From assembly GCF_030014915.1 (NCBI RefSeq), contig NZ_JAGIXS010000007.1, positions 186,001 through 250,000 on the forward strand: a stretch of 64,000 nucleotides of DNA. Reading direction: 5' to 3'. The first letter of the stretch is position 1, and each line of letters opens with the position of its first letter. The position numbers were made by a program, and so were the translations under genes. The notes beneath the pieces are model-generated. The model saw only the letters and a list, made by a program, of their open reading frames with translations. It had not been told where the DNA came from and did no database searches. The stretch is from Pelomonas sp. V22. Lineage in GTDB: Bacteria > Pseudomonadota > Gammaproteobacteria > Burkholderiales > Burkholderiaceae_C. Of this stretch, positions 9,070-17,234 are shown piece after piece.

Positions 9070-9151
9070 TGCAGCGTGCTCCGTGGAATGAATGAGGAGG
9101 AAAGAAGAGAAGGCGCCGAGTATGGCGCTGCATCAAGACCTGTGCTGGTCG

Positions 9152-10147
9152 TCATTCGCCCGGCATGGCCTCGCGCACCAGGCGCATGCCGACCAGGGTG
9201 TAGCGGGTGTCGGGGGCATTCCAGTTGCGGTAGCTGGAGCGGGCATAGAAAGCCCAGGTGTGCCAGGAGCCGCCGCGCCTCACCTTGACGCCGCCATCTG
9301 CCGGGCCTTGCGGGTCGTCCACCGGTGAATGCTTGTAGTAGTCGTCGGCATGCCAGTCCGACACCCATTCCCAGGCATTGCCGTGCATGTCGAAGAGGCC
9401 CCAGGCGTTCGGCGCGAAGCGGCCCACCGGCGCGGTGAAGGCATAGCCGTCGCTGCCCTTGAGCGCCATGGCCTGCCAGCGCGGCCAGTAGCGGGCGCTG
9501 TCGGCGTCGAAGAGATTGGCCGCCTGCAGCAGCGTGGCTGGGTCGTCGCCCGAGTGGTAACGGCTGCGTGTGCCTGCGCGCGCCGCGTACTCCCATTCGG
9601 CCTCGGTGGGCAGGCGGTAGCGCCGGCCTTCGGTCTTGGTGAGCCAGGCGGCCAGGGCCGCTGCGTCGTTCCAGGTGATGTTGACGACCGGATGGTCCTC
9701 GCCCTGCGGGAAGCCGGGGTTGCGCCAGGAGTAGCGCTTGTCGCGGCCCTCGAAGGCATCGCCGCGCCGGGTGGTGCTCGGGTCGTAGTCGGCGCGCCAG
9801 CCATAGCCGCCGGTGCCGTCGGCCTCCGACTCCGGCACATAGCCCGAGGCCTCGACGAAGCGCCGGAACTGGCCCACCGTCACCTCGTGCCGGCCCATCC
9901 AGAAGGCCTTGGTGATGCGCACCCTGTGCACCGGGCCCTCGTCCTGCAGCAGCTCGAAGCGCTCGCGCGGCAGTTGCGGATAGGCCCGCGCCAGGCTCTC
10001 GGGGCTTTCCTCGCTGCCCATCAGGAACTCGCCGGCCGGTATCTTCACGAAGCCCATGCCCAGCGTGTTCGCTGGGGTCTGGGCGAGGCCAGGGGCGATG
10101 AGCGAAAGGGTCGTCAAAAGGGCCGTCAGGCCGAGCAGGGCTTTCAT
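9152..10147 (-). CDS. Exported SUMF1/FGE-sulfatase domain protein lacking cysteine
   Basis: 331 residues: signal peptide (to about residue 22, GLAQ), then a formylglycine-generating-enzyme-type fold. Landmarks are FVKIPAGEFLMGS, HEVTVGQF, LPTEAEWEYAARAG, DMHGNAWEWVSDW and RRGGSWHTW near the C terminus. The catalytic Cys pair of true formylglycine-generating enzymes is absent; there is no Cys anywhere in the protein. It is therefore unlikely to activate sulfatases by that chemistry and may be a binding or differently catalytic member. No sulfatase gene is in the window. Its strand and neighbour suggest it may be co-transcribed with the exported methyltransferase-like gene. Confidence 0.85.
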   Translation of the reverse strand: MKALLGLTALLTTLSLIAPGLAQTPANTLGMGFVKIPAGEFLMGSEESPESLARAYPQLPRERFELLQDEGPVHRVRITKAFWMGRHEVTVGQFRRFVEASGYVPESEADGTGGYGWRADYDPSTTRRGDAFEGRDKRYSWRNPGFPQGEDHPVVNITWNDAAALAAWLTKTEGRRYRLPTEAEWEYAARAGTRSRYHSGDDPATLLQAANLFDADSARYWPRWQAMALKGSDGYAFTAPVGRFAPNAWGLFDMHGNAWEWVSDWHADDYYKHSPVDDPQGPADGGVKVRRGGSWHTWAFYARSSYRNWNAPDTRYTLVGMRLVREAMPGE

Positions 10148-10230
10148 GTGCCGATGCTAGGCGCGGGGCGATCACCGAGAATCGGGGCTTATCTCTAGCG
10201 CTTCCGCCCCTCGCTCTCCAAGATCTCCCG

Positions 10231-11451
10231 ATGTTCAGCCACCTGCTTGCCCCCGATGCCCCCGACGCCCTGCAGCGCTTCATGCGCTTGCTGGAGACTT
10301 CGCTCGCCGACGGCACGTTCGCCAAGCTGGTGCTCAGCAAGCCGGTGGGCGAAGACAAGACGCTGCAGCGCCTGATGCTGCGCGAGGTGCAACTGCGCGG
10401 CGAGCGCCAGCTGTCCTTCCTGTGGCGGCACCAGACGCGCGACATCACCAAGAACCACCCCATCCCCGAGGCCCTGCGCCTGCTGGTGGATCTGCTGGGC
10501 GCCGAGTTCCACAACGCCCACCTGGTGGCCGGCAGCCAGGAGGTGCAGCTGGCCTTCAGCCGCAAGGGCAAGCCCAGCCTGCGCGTGGGCAAGATTGCCG
10601 CCGCACCCGCCCAGGAGGAGCAGCAGGGCCACGACCGCGAGAAGCAGCGCCTGCTGCAGATCGACAGCCCGTTCTGGACCGACCTCGCGCTGACCCACGA
10701 GCTCAAGGGCGAGCGCCAGCTGGTGCCCGCCATGGCGCGCAAGTGGAAGCAGATCAACCGCTTCACCGAGATTTTTTCCAGCGCCTTCAACAACTCGCAA
10801 CTCGCCGCCAGCCCCGATGTGCACGTGGCCGACTTCGGCTCCGGCAAGGGCTACCTGACCTTTGCGATGCACGACTGGCTGAGCCGCCAGGGCAAGGACG
10901 CGCAGGTGGTGGGCGTGGAACTGCGCGACGACATGGTGGCCCTGTGCCGAGGCGCGGCAGAGAAGCACGGCCTCCTGGGCCTGCGCTTCGATCAGGGCGA
11001 TGTGCGCAGCTACACGCCCGCGCGGCTCGACGTGATGATCGCCCTGCATGCCTGCGACATCGCCACCGATTTCGCCATCCATCTCGGACTGCGCGCTAGG
11101 GCGCAGATCATCATGTGCTCGCCCTGCTGCCACAAGCAGCTGCGGCCGCAGATGCAGCTGCCGACCCAGCTCAGGCCCATGCTGCAGCATGGCATCCACT
11201 TGGGCCAGGAAGCCGAGATGGTGACCGACTCGCTGCGCGCCCTGCTGCTGGAGGCCGAGGGCTATGACACACAAGTGTTCGAGTTCGTGGCGCTGGAGCA
11301 CACCAGCAAGAACAAGATGATCCTGGCGGTCAAGCGCCCCGGCGTGCAGCCCGAGGCGCGGCGCCAGGAGGTGCTGGCGCAGATCGAGGCGATCAAGCAG
11401 TTCTACGGCATCCGCCAGCAGGCGCTGCAGGAACTGCTCTGCGCGGCCTGA
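10231..11451 (+). CDS. Class I SAM-dependent methyltransferase, PF13679-like
   Basis: 406-residue cytoplasmic protein. An N-terminal region of about 180 residues precedes the Rossmann-fold methyltransferase domain. Motif I reads VADFGSGKGYLTFA near residue 207, followed by VVGVELRDDMV, the HACDIATD segment and MCSPCCHKQL. This Cys/His arrangement is typical of the methyltransferase group that includes GSTCD-like proteins, whose targets are poorly known. The C-terminal tail (residues 370-406) is helical. It is divergent from the FGE-domain gene and converges on the MFS gene with a 10-bp gap. Function beyond methyl transfer cannot be read from the sequence. Confidence 0.8.
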   Translation: MFSHLLAPDAPDALQRFMRLLETSLADGTFAKLVLSKPVGEDKTLQRLMLREVQLRGERQLSFLWRHQTRDITKNHPIPEALRLLVDLLGAEFHNAHLVAGSQEVQLAFSRKGKPSLRVGKIAAAPAQEEQQGHDREKQRLLQIDSPFWTDLALTHELKGERQLVPAMARKWKQINRFTEIFSSAFNNSQLAASPDVHVADFGSGKGYLTFAMHDWLSRQGKDAQVVGVELRDDMVALCRGAAEKHGLLGLRFDQGDVRSYTPARLDVMIALHACDIATDFAIHLGLRARAQIIMCSPCCHKQLRPQMQLPTQLRPMLQHGIHLGQEAEMVTDSLRALLLEAEGYDTQVFEFVALEHTSKNKMILAVKRPGVQPEARRQEVLAQIEAIKQFYGIRQQALQELLCAA

Positions 11452-11461
11452 GCTGGGGGCT

Positions 11462-13162
11462 CTAGTCGGCGCCCTGAGCGACAGTCTCCACTTCGTTCAG
11501 CTGCTGCCAGCCGCGCGAGGCCAGGCCCAGCAGCACGATGCCGCCGACCAGCGGGACCCCGTAGACCAGCACATCGGCCACCGGGCGGAACGAGCCCAGC
11601 TTGTCCAGGTGATAGCGGCCGTGCATGGCGAGCAGCAGGGGCGCGGTCCACAGCGCGGCACTGCGCCACACGCCGGCGGTCTGGCCCAGCACCTCGCGGC
11701 CAGCCAGCAGGAACAGCGCCGAGGCCACGAACACCAGCGTGTAGAAGGTGCCCATGATGGGCTGGGCCTTGCCCAGGAGTTCCATGTTGGCCCAGCAGGG
11801 CAGCCACAGCAGGCAGCAGAGGCCCAGCACCAGGGCCGACTTGCGGGCGCGGCCCACAGCGAGCGTGTCATTGAACTCGACCGACCTCTTCAGCGCCGGC
11901 AAGAGTGCCAGGCCCACCACGCCGGTGATGGCGTCGACCAGCAGCGTCGTCGGATAGCCCCAGGCCTCGGCCGCGATGCCCTGCCAGCTGGCGGCGATCG
12001 AGATGGCCAGGTTCTGCATCGCCATGTAGGCGGTGAATTGGGTGGCGGCAACCTTGGGATTGGTCACGTCCATGTAGATGGCCGAGCGCGTGCCGTACAT
12101 CAAGCCCTGGAAGGCGTTGTACCAAAGTGAGGCGATCCACAGCGCCGTGACCAGCTCCGGCTGGGCCGGCCCGCCCGGCTCACGCGGCATCACATAGCCA
12201 TGCTGCTGCAGCTTCCACATCAGGTAGAGCACCGGCGGGCTCATGCCCAGCGTATAGAAGAACAGCGTCGAGCGGCGGCCCAGCTTGTCAGACAGGAAAC
12301 CGCCCAGCACCATGCAGGCGGCCGAGAGGATGAGCGTGACGCCGGTGAGCGAGCCCACCTCGTCGTCGCTCATGCCGAGTTCGACCGCCAGATTGGTCTG
12401 CAGTGCGAGGCCCAGCGACATCGCGCCGGCCGGCAGGATGGCGAAGAACACGCCCGAGAACGCGCCCTTGCTGCCCACGAAGGAGCGGAAGGCATCGACC
12501 GAGAACTTCTTCATCTCGGCCATAGCGCCGCGCAGGCCGCCCATTGCCCGGTCCGCGCCATCGACCAGCGCTTCCTTCATCGGCAGCACGACGAAGCCGG
12601 TGACGGCGAGGATGCAGGCCGCGACGAAGATGAAGGTCGGCTGGAACCCGAACCAGCTGCTCAGGAACAGCACGCCGCTGCTGCCGACGGCCTGGCCCAC
12701 GGCGGCGCCGGCGAACATCAGGCCGTTGGCGAGGCCGCGCTCGTCTTCCTTCAGCGTGTTGCAGGCGAGTGCGTCGATGGCCACGTCCTGCATGGCGCCG
12801 AAGCTGTTGTGGATCAAGAGGATGGTGGTGAACAGGCCGAGGCTGGCGGGCAGCGGTACCAGGATCAGCACCATCAAGGTGACGGCCATCATGATCTGCG
12901 TGCCGAGGATCCAGCCACGCCGGTGGCCGAGGGTCTTGGAGCGGAACACATCGATGAAGGGGCCGAACGCCCACTTGAAGGCCCAGGGCAGGTAGAACGA
13001 GGCCACGAAGGCCCCGATCTCCGCCGGCCCCACGCCCTGGCGGCGCAGTTGAGCCGCCACGGCCGTTGCGGCGAAGCCCAGCGGAATGCCTTCGGTCACA
13101 TACAGCAGGAAGAAGGCCGCCAGGCGGCCACGGCTGGTGGCCAGCAGATTGGGGAGTCGCAT
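11462..13162 (-). CDS. MFS permease, AmpG/acetyl-CoA-transporter-like
   Basis: 566-residue polytopic protein with about 12-14 membrane segments. The N terminus reads FFLLYVTEGIPLGF, typical of AmpG-like permeases. The region between helices 2 and 3 contains FKWAFGPFID and GHRRGWI, and helix 4 has the QDVAIDALA motif found in AmpG and acetyl-CoA transporters. AmpG imports anhydromuropeptides from the periplasm; this protein is a related member and the substrate is not certain. It is monocistronic by position, with a 545-bp gap upstream. A cell-wall recycling role would fit the amidase and hexosaminidase elsewhere in the window, but that is inference. Confidence 0.82.
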   Translation of the reverse strand: MRLPNLLATSRGRLAAFFLLYVTEGIPLGFAATAVAAQLRRQGVGPAEIGAFVASFYLPWAFKWAFGPFIDVFRSKTLGHRRGWILGTQIMMAVTLMVLILVPLPASLGLFTTILLIHNSFGAMQDVAIDALACNTLKEDERGLANGLMFAGAAVGQAVGSSGVLFLSSWFGFQPTFIFVAACILAVTGFVVLPMKEALVDGADRAMGGLRGAMAEMKKFSVDAFRSFVGSKGAFSGVFFAILPAGAMSLGLALQTNLAVELGMSDDEVGSLTGVTLILSAACMVLGGFLSDKLGRRSTLFFYTLGMSPPVLYLMWKLQQHGYVMPREPGGPAQPELVTALWIASLWYNAFQGLMYGTRSAIYMDVTNPKVAATQFTAYMAMQNLAISIAASWQGIAAEAWGYPTTLLVDAITGVVGLALLPALKRSVEFNDTLAVGRARKSALVLGLCCLLWLPCWANMELLGKAQPIMGTFYTLVFVASALFLLAGREVLGQTAGVWRSAALWTAPLLLAMHGRYHLDKLGSFRPVADVLVYGVPLVGGIVLLGLASRGWQQLNEVETVAQGAD

Positions 13163-13313
13163 CGGGAAAGGGCGCCGTGGCGCAAGCGTCGCGGCGAGGC
13201 GGATGTTGTCAGTGCGGGCGATTATCGGCAGCCCGGTCTGGCCCGGCGGACAGGTGATTCCCTGTCATGCACCCCGAATCGGTGGGGGCTGAAAGCCATG
13301 TCCGAAAGAGAAA

Positions 13314-13341
13314 AAGGCGGGCCTCTTTCGAGACCCGCCTT
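13314..13341 (-). terminator. Rho-independent terminator candidate
   Basis: Perfect 8-bp stem AAGGCGGG/CCCGCCTT around a 12-nt loop. Read on the minus strand it is followed by TTTTTCTCTTTC, a good U-rich tail. It is downstream of the prolyl oligopeptidase gene and upstream of the MFS gene, so it would block read-through between them. Confidence 0.5.
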
Positions 13342-13609
13342 CAAGAGCGTGGACGCCGCCCAAGGACGCCTGGAGCCGAGGCTCAGGTATGGGGCTGCGG
13401 CGTGCGTCGCCGTGACAGCGCAGGGCAGAGCAAGCCGCTAGCAGCTCGCGGCCTGGGCGCCGTTGATGAACGTGGGAGAGTGCCGGGTGCAGCGACCGTC
13501 AGTGTCGCGCCCGGTTCGGGGAGAACCGGAAGGCCTGGAGGCGGGCGACTGAGATGGTGTGTTGCTGTGCTGGCATGGAAGCTATCTTCGCGCCGCCCGA
13601 AAACGACAA

Positions 13610-13628
13610 AGCGGCGAAGAACGCCGCT
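13610..13628 (-). terminator. Hairpin, possible terminator
   Basis: Perfect 7-bp stem AGCGGCG/CGCCGCT with a 5-nt loop. On the minus strand it is followed by TTGTCGTTTT, a weaker U-rich tail. It is one of three stems in the same gap. Confidence 0.4.
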
Positions 13629-13654
13629 CTGTCCAGCTTTTATTGATGGCCTCA

Positions 13655-13677
13655 AAAGCGGTTCAATAAACCGCTTT
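13655..13677 (-). terminator. Rho-independent terminator of the prolyl oligopeptidase gene
   Basis: Perfect 9-bp stem AAAGCGGTT/AACCGCTTT with a 5-nt loop, 31 bp after the stop codon of the minus-strand peptidase gene. The stem ends in a short T run (TTTTG) on the transcribed strand. Position and shape make it the first terminator met by that transcript. Confidence 0.55.
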
Positions 13678-13707
13678 GCAAAAACTGGCCTTATCGAGGT
13701 TTGTCCC

Positions 13708-15834
13708 TTACTTCGAGTCCATGCCGAAGGTGTGGGCAAAGAAGGCCAGCATGTCGGCACGCTCCTCGATGATCTTGGAGGTGGGCTTGCCGGCGCCGTG
13801 GCCGGCGGCCGTCTCGATGCGGATGATCTTCGGGGCCGGGCCGGTGTCGGCGGCCTGCAGCGCAGCCGTGTACTTGAAGCTGTGCGCCGGCACGACGCGG
13901 TCGTCATGGTCGCCGGTGGTGACCATGATGGCCGGGTAGTTGCGCATCGAGCGCACCGTGTGCAGCGGCGAGTAGGCCTGCAGGGCCTTGAACTGCTCGG
14001 CGTCTTCGCTCGAACCGTAGTCGGTCACCCAGGCCCAGCCGATGGTGAACTTGTGGAAGCGCAGCATGTCCATCACGCCCACCTGCGGCACGGCGGCGCC
14101 GAACAGCTCGGGGCGCTGGTTGACCACCGCGCCGATCAGCAGGCCGCCATTGCTGCCGCCGTTCACGGCCAGCTTCGAGGGCTGGGTGTACTTGTTGGCG
14201 ATCAGCCATTCGGCCGAGGCGATGAAGTCGTCGAACACGTTCTGCTTCTTCAGCTTGGTGCCGGCCTCGTGCCAGGACTCGCCGTACTCGCTGCCACCGC
14301 GGAGCGAAGCGATCACGTAGACGCCGCCCATCTTCATCCAGGTGGCGGCGGTGACGCCGTAGGTTGGCGTCATGGCCACGTTGAAGCCGCCATAGGCGTA
14401 CAGCAGGGTCGGGTTCGTGCCGTCCAGCTTCAGGCCTTTCTTGTGGGCGATGAAGATGGGCAGCTTGGTGCCGTCCTTGCTGGTGACGAATTCGCGGCGG
14501 GTCTCGAACTGCTCGGCCTCGAACGGGGTCTTGGGCTTCTGGAACACCGTGGCCTGGCCGGTGGCCACGTCGTAGCGCCAGATTTCCGAGGGCGTGGTCA
14601 GGCTGGTGTAGCTGAAGAAGGTCTCGCTGTCGTTCCACTTGCCGCCGAAGCCGCCGCCGCTGCCCACACCGGGCAGTTGCACGTCGCGCACGAAGGCGCC
14701 GTTCTTGGCATGGACCTTCACGAGCGTCGAGGCGTCACGCAGGTAGCTGATGAGGAAGCGGCCACCCACAGCATGGGCGCCGGTCATGGTGTCGGCCGTC
14801 TCGGCCACCAGGGTCTTCCAGGCCTTGCGCTCGGGATGCTTCAGGTCGATGGCGATCAGGCGGCCGCGCGAGGCGCCCTGATCGGTCTTGACGAAGACGG
14901 TGCTGCCCTCGTTGCCCACGGCCTGGTACTGGGCGTCGAAGCTCTGGTCGATGATCTGCACCTTGGTCCCGGCCACATAGCTGCCCTTGGCCAGCGGCAA
15001 CACGGCCATGCCGTTCTTGCTGCCGGCACCCTTCCAGATGCCGATGTAGACCAGGCTGCCGTCATCGCTGACCTCGGCGCCGAAGCCCCATTGCTTGTCG
15101 TCCTTGTTCTCGAACACGAGCTGGTCGGCCGATTGCGGCGTACCGAGGCGGTGGTAGTAGAGCTTCTGGAAGTAGTTGGCGCCGGTCAGGGCCGCGCCGG
15201 CCTTGGGTTCGTCGTAGCGCGAATAGAAGAAGCCCTTGCCGTCCGGCGTCCAGCTGGCGCTGGAGAACTTGACCCAGCGGATTTCGTCCGCCTGGTCCTG
15301 GCCGGTGGCCAGGTCGCGCACCTTCCAGCGCTGCCAGTCCGAGCCCGATTCGGCGATGCCGTAGGCGATCAGCTTGCCGTCCGGCGAGGGCACGAAGCCC
15401 GACAGCGCGACGGTGCCGTCTTTCGAGAGGGTGTTGGGGTCGAGCGCCACCATGGGCTTGTCGCCGAGCTTGGCGGCCGTGTAGTAGACGCTTTGCTGCT
15501 GCAGGCCGTCGTTGCGGGTCCAGAAGTAGCGGCCGCCTTCCTTGAAGGGGATGCCGAATTTCTCGTAGTTGTAGAGCTCGGTGTAGAGCTTGCGAGTGGG
15601 CAGGCGCTGCGGCATGGCCTCGAGGAACTTGTCCGTCACCGCGTTCTGGGCCTTGACCCAGGCGGCGGTCTCGGGGCTGTTGTCGTCCTCGAGCCAGCGG
15701 TAGGGGTCGGCCACGCGTTGGCCGTGATAGATGTCTTGCTGGTCGACCTTGCGCGTGGGCGGGTAGCTGAGCGTCTGGGCCGAGATGCTGGCGGCAAGGG
15801 CGATCAAGCCCAGTGCAGCAACGGTGGATTTCAT
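13708..15834 (-). CDS. Exported prolyl oligopeptidase (S9A)
   Basis: 708-residue serine peptidase that cleaves short peptides after proline. A signal peptide (residues 1-20, SISAQ) suggests a periplasmic or secreted location. The N-terminal family start (DPYRWLEDD, about residue 42) leads into the seven-bladed propeller, followed by the alpha/beta hydrolase domain. Catalytic residues are visible: Ser in NGGSNGGLL, Asp in GDHDDRVVP and His in AAGHGAGKP. A strong ribosome-binding site (GAGGAGA) precedes ATG 15834. It lies 24 bp after ureD on the same strand, so it may be read from the ureD transcript. Peptide scavenging is the likely role. Confidence 0.93.
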   Translation of the reverse strand: MKSTVAALGLIALAASISAQTLSYPPTRKVDQQDIYHGQRVADPYRWLEDDNSPETAAWVKAQNAVTDKFLEAMPQRLPTRKLYTELYNYEKFGIPFKEGGRYFWTRNDGLQQQSVYYTAAKLGDKPMVALDPNTLSKDGTVALSGFVPSPDGKLIAYGIAESGSDWQRWKVRDLATGQDQADEIRWVKFSSASWTPDGKGFFYSRYDEPKAGAALTGANYFQKLYYHRLGTPQSADQLVFENKDDKQWGFGAEVSDDGSLVYIGIWKGAGSKNGMAVLPLAKGSYVAGTKVQIIDQSFDAQYQAVGNEGSTVFVKTDQGASRGRLIAIDLKHPERKAWKTLVAETADTMTGAHAVGGRFLISYLRDASTLVKVHAKNGAFVRDVQLPGVGSGGGFGGKWNDSETFFSYTSLTTPSEIWRYDVATGQATVFQKPKTPFEAEQFETRREFVTSKDGTKLPIFIAHKKGLKLDGTNPTLLYAYGGFNVAMTPTYGVTAATWMKMGGVYVIASLRGGSEYGESWHEAGTKLKKQNVFDDFIASAEWLIANKYTQPSKLAVNGGSNGGLLIGAVVNQRPELFGAAVPQVGVMDMLRFHKFTIGWAWVTDYGSSEDAEQFKALQAYSPLHTVRSMRNYPAIMVTTGDHDDRVVPAHSFKYTAALQAADTGPAPKIIRIETAAGHGAGKPTSKIIEERADMLAFFAHTFGMDSK

Positions 15835-15858
15835 GCGGTGTCTCCTCGTGGGTCTTCG

Positions 15859-16680
15859 TCAGGTGCGCCAGACTCTCGGGCGGCTGTCGGCCAGGCCCCA
15901 GGCAAGCGCGCGCCATTGTGCCCAGACTTCCGACATATGCTGAAAGAGGGGCTCGATGCGCGGGGCCAGCATGCGCAGCACGACGAGGCCGTCTTCCGGC
16001 GCGGTGACGCCGACCGGATGCGGGCTGGCGATGGCTCGCGCTGCATCGATCAAGGCCTCGCGCCGCTCCCGCGTTAGCGCCGAGCCGGCGGCGAACCACA
16101 GGGTGCCGAGGGCCTTGTGGCCGGCCAGGCCGAGCGGGGAATCGAGCAGCAGCACATCGTCGGCGGCGATGCGGCCGCGCTCCAGCCAGCGGCCCGGAAT
16201 CTCCAGGTGCTGCTGGTAGTGGCCGCGGCGGAAGGCCTGGCCGGCGGCCGGCAGGCCGAGGGCCAGCAGGTCCCAGCCCATCATTTCGGCACCGGGTGCG
16301 AGCTCGAACGAGAGGCGGTTCTCGGCCAGCGCGCCGTCGTAGACCAGGGTTTCCAGCGGCAGCCATTCCAGCCGGGCACCGGGAGCGAGGCGGGCCCGCA
16401 GGCCCTGCGTCGCCGCCTCGCCGCTGCTGCGGTAGAAGCGGGTGGCGCCGGGCGTGGTGATCAGGGCATGTGTGCCTTCGGCGAGATTCGCTTCGATGGC
16501 GAGCCGGTCGCCGCCCACGATGCCGCCCGGTGGATGCACCAGCACGTGGTGGCAGACGGCCGGCCCTTCCGGATAGAGCCGCTGCAGCACGCGCAGCGGG
16601 CCATCGTGGCGGTCCAGTGCCGTGGTGCCGCCTTGATCGTCCAGGCGGTAGTCGAGTGAGAGATGTCCTTGCCAAGCCAT
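15859..16680 (-). CDS. ureD: Urease accessory protein UreD
   Basis: 273-residue chaperone that, with UreF and UreG, helps load nickel into apo-urease. Family landmarks are the N-terminal LDYRLDDQGGTTAL, the central VHPPGGIVGGD and TTPGATRFYRS at about residues 75-85, and LEWLPLETLVYDGA. The length is normal. It normally begins the urease operon directly before ureA; here ureA is about 15 kb away on the same strand, with unrelated genes on both strands between. Its immediate upstream neighbour is the ycnI-like gene, 30 bp away, and downstream is the prolyl oligopeptidase gene. Confidence 0.93.
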   Translation of the reverse strand: MAWQGHLSLDYRLDDQGGTTALDRHDGPLRVLQRLYPEGPAVCHHVLVHPPGGIVGGDRLAIEANLAEGTHALITTPGATRFYRSSGEAATQGLRARLAPGARLEWLPLETLVYDGALAENRLSFELAPGAEMMGWDLLALGLPAAGQAFRRGHYQQHLEIPGRWLERGRIAADDVLLLDSPLGLAGHKALGTLWFAAGSALTRERREALIDAARAIASPHPVGVTAPEDGLVVLRMLAPRIEPLFQHMSEVWAQWRALAWGLADSRPRVWRT

Positions 16681-16710
16681 GGAATCAGCTTAGCAAGGAC
16701 CATGCTCGCG

Positions 16711-17226
16711 CTACTTCTTGGGCGTCACCAACAGCAGGGCCGCGGGTGACTTCAGGCCCCGCGTCGAGGTTCCCTCGGCCGGCACTGCGGCCCAGTTCGA
16801 CTCGCCTTGGGCACAGGTCTGGCGGACCTTGAACCATAGCGCTCCCGCCTCTGCCGGCAGCGTGCCGCGCACGACGAACTCGTCGTACCAGGCGTCCTGC
16901 AGCCAGTCGGCTTCCGTGTTGGCGGTCCACGAGACCTCGGCCAGGCCCTCGGTCACCGGCTTGCCATGGCTCTCGTAAGGCTGGGCGAGTTTCTCCATGC
17001 GCAGCTTGAGCGTCCAGCCGGCCTTGGGCACCGGGTTGGCGCCCTTGAAGCCGGGCGGGAGCAGGACGGTGATGGCCCGTGTCGGCGAGCCTTCGCAGCC
17101 ATGGCCGACCTTGAGCACCGCCTTGTAGACGCTGCCGGCTTCGGCTTCGCGCTGATCCAGCGTGATGTGGGCTGCCGCGCTGCCGGCGATCAGCAGCGAG
17201 GCGATCAGGATGAGACTCGGTTTCAT
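16711..17226 (-). CDS. YcnI-family (DUF1775) copper-binding periplasmic protein
   Basis: 171 residues. The signal peptide ends at GSAAA, so the mature protein would begin with His (HITLDQREA). In characterised YcnI/DUF1775 proteins this N-terminal His forms part of a monohistidine copper site. The conserved core includes VGHGCEGSPT, VLLPPGFKGA and VSWTAN. ATG 17226 is chosen because the longer frame to 17832 is an antisense-type extension through the TonB receptor gene. It follows the receptor gene after 8 bp and is very likely in the same operon. The expected role is holding or passing on copper in the periplasm; another metal cannot be excluded. Confidence 0.88.
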   Translation of the reverse strand: MKPSLILIASLLIAGSAAAHITLDQREAEAGSVYKAVLKVGHGCEGSPTRAITVLLPPGFKGANPVPKAGWTLKLRMEKLAQPYESHGKPVTEGLAEVSWTANTEADWLQDAWYDEFVVRGTLPAEAGALWFKVRQTCAQGESNWAAVPAEGTSTRGLKSPAALLLVTPKK

Positions 17227-17234
17227 GGAGGCGC

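Larger units (their letters stand above)
13163..13707. other. 545-bp gene-free stretch with three hairpins
   Basis: The longest gap in the window, between the 5' end of the MFS gene and the 3' end of the prolyl oligopeptidase gene. It holds three terminator-like inverted repeats oriented for the minus strand, listed separately. No open frame here has a sensible start and composition. The frames that are open are extensions of antisense shadows of the neighbours. I see no tRNA or recognisable small RNA. The middle part, about 13345-13600, shows no structure I can interpret. Confidence 0.5.

Noticed and set aside
9152-10147. Functional formylglycine-generating enzyme
   Set aside because: The fold is right, but there is no Cys in the protein and no sulfatase gene in the window.
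13267-16077. 936-residue plus-strand open frame over the prolyl oligopeptidase and ureD genes
   Set aside because: Antisense shadow: the minus-strand frames have full family motifs and ribosome-binding sites; this frame has no recognisable domain.
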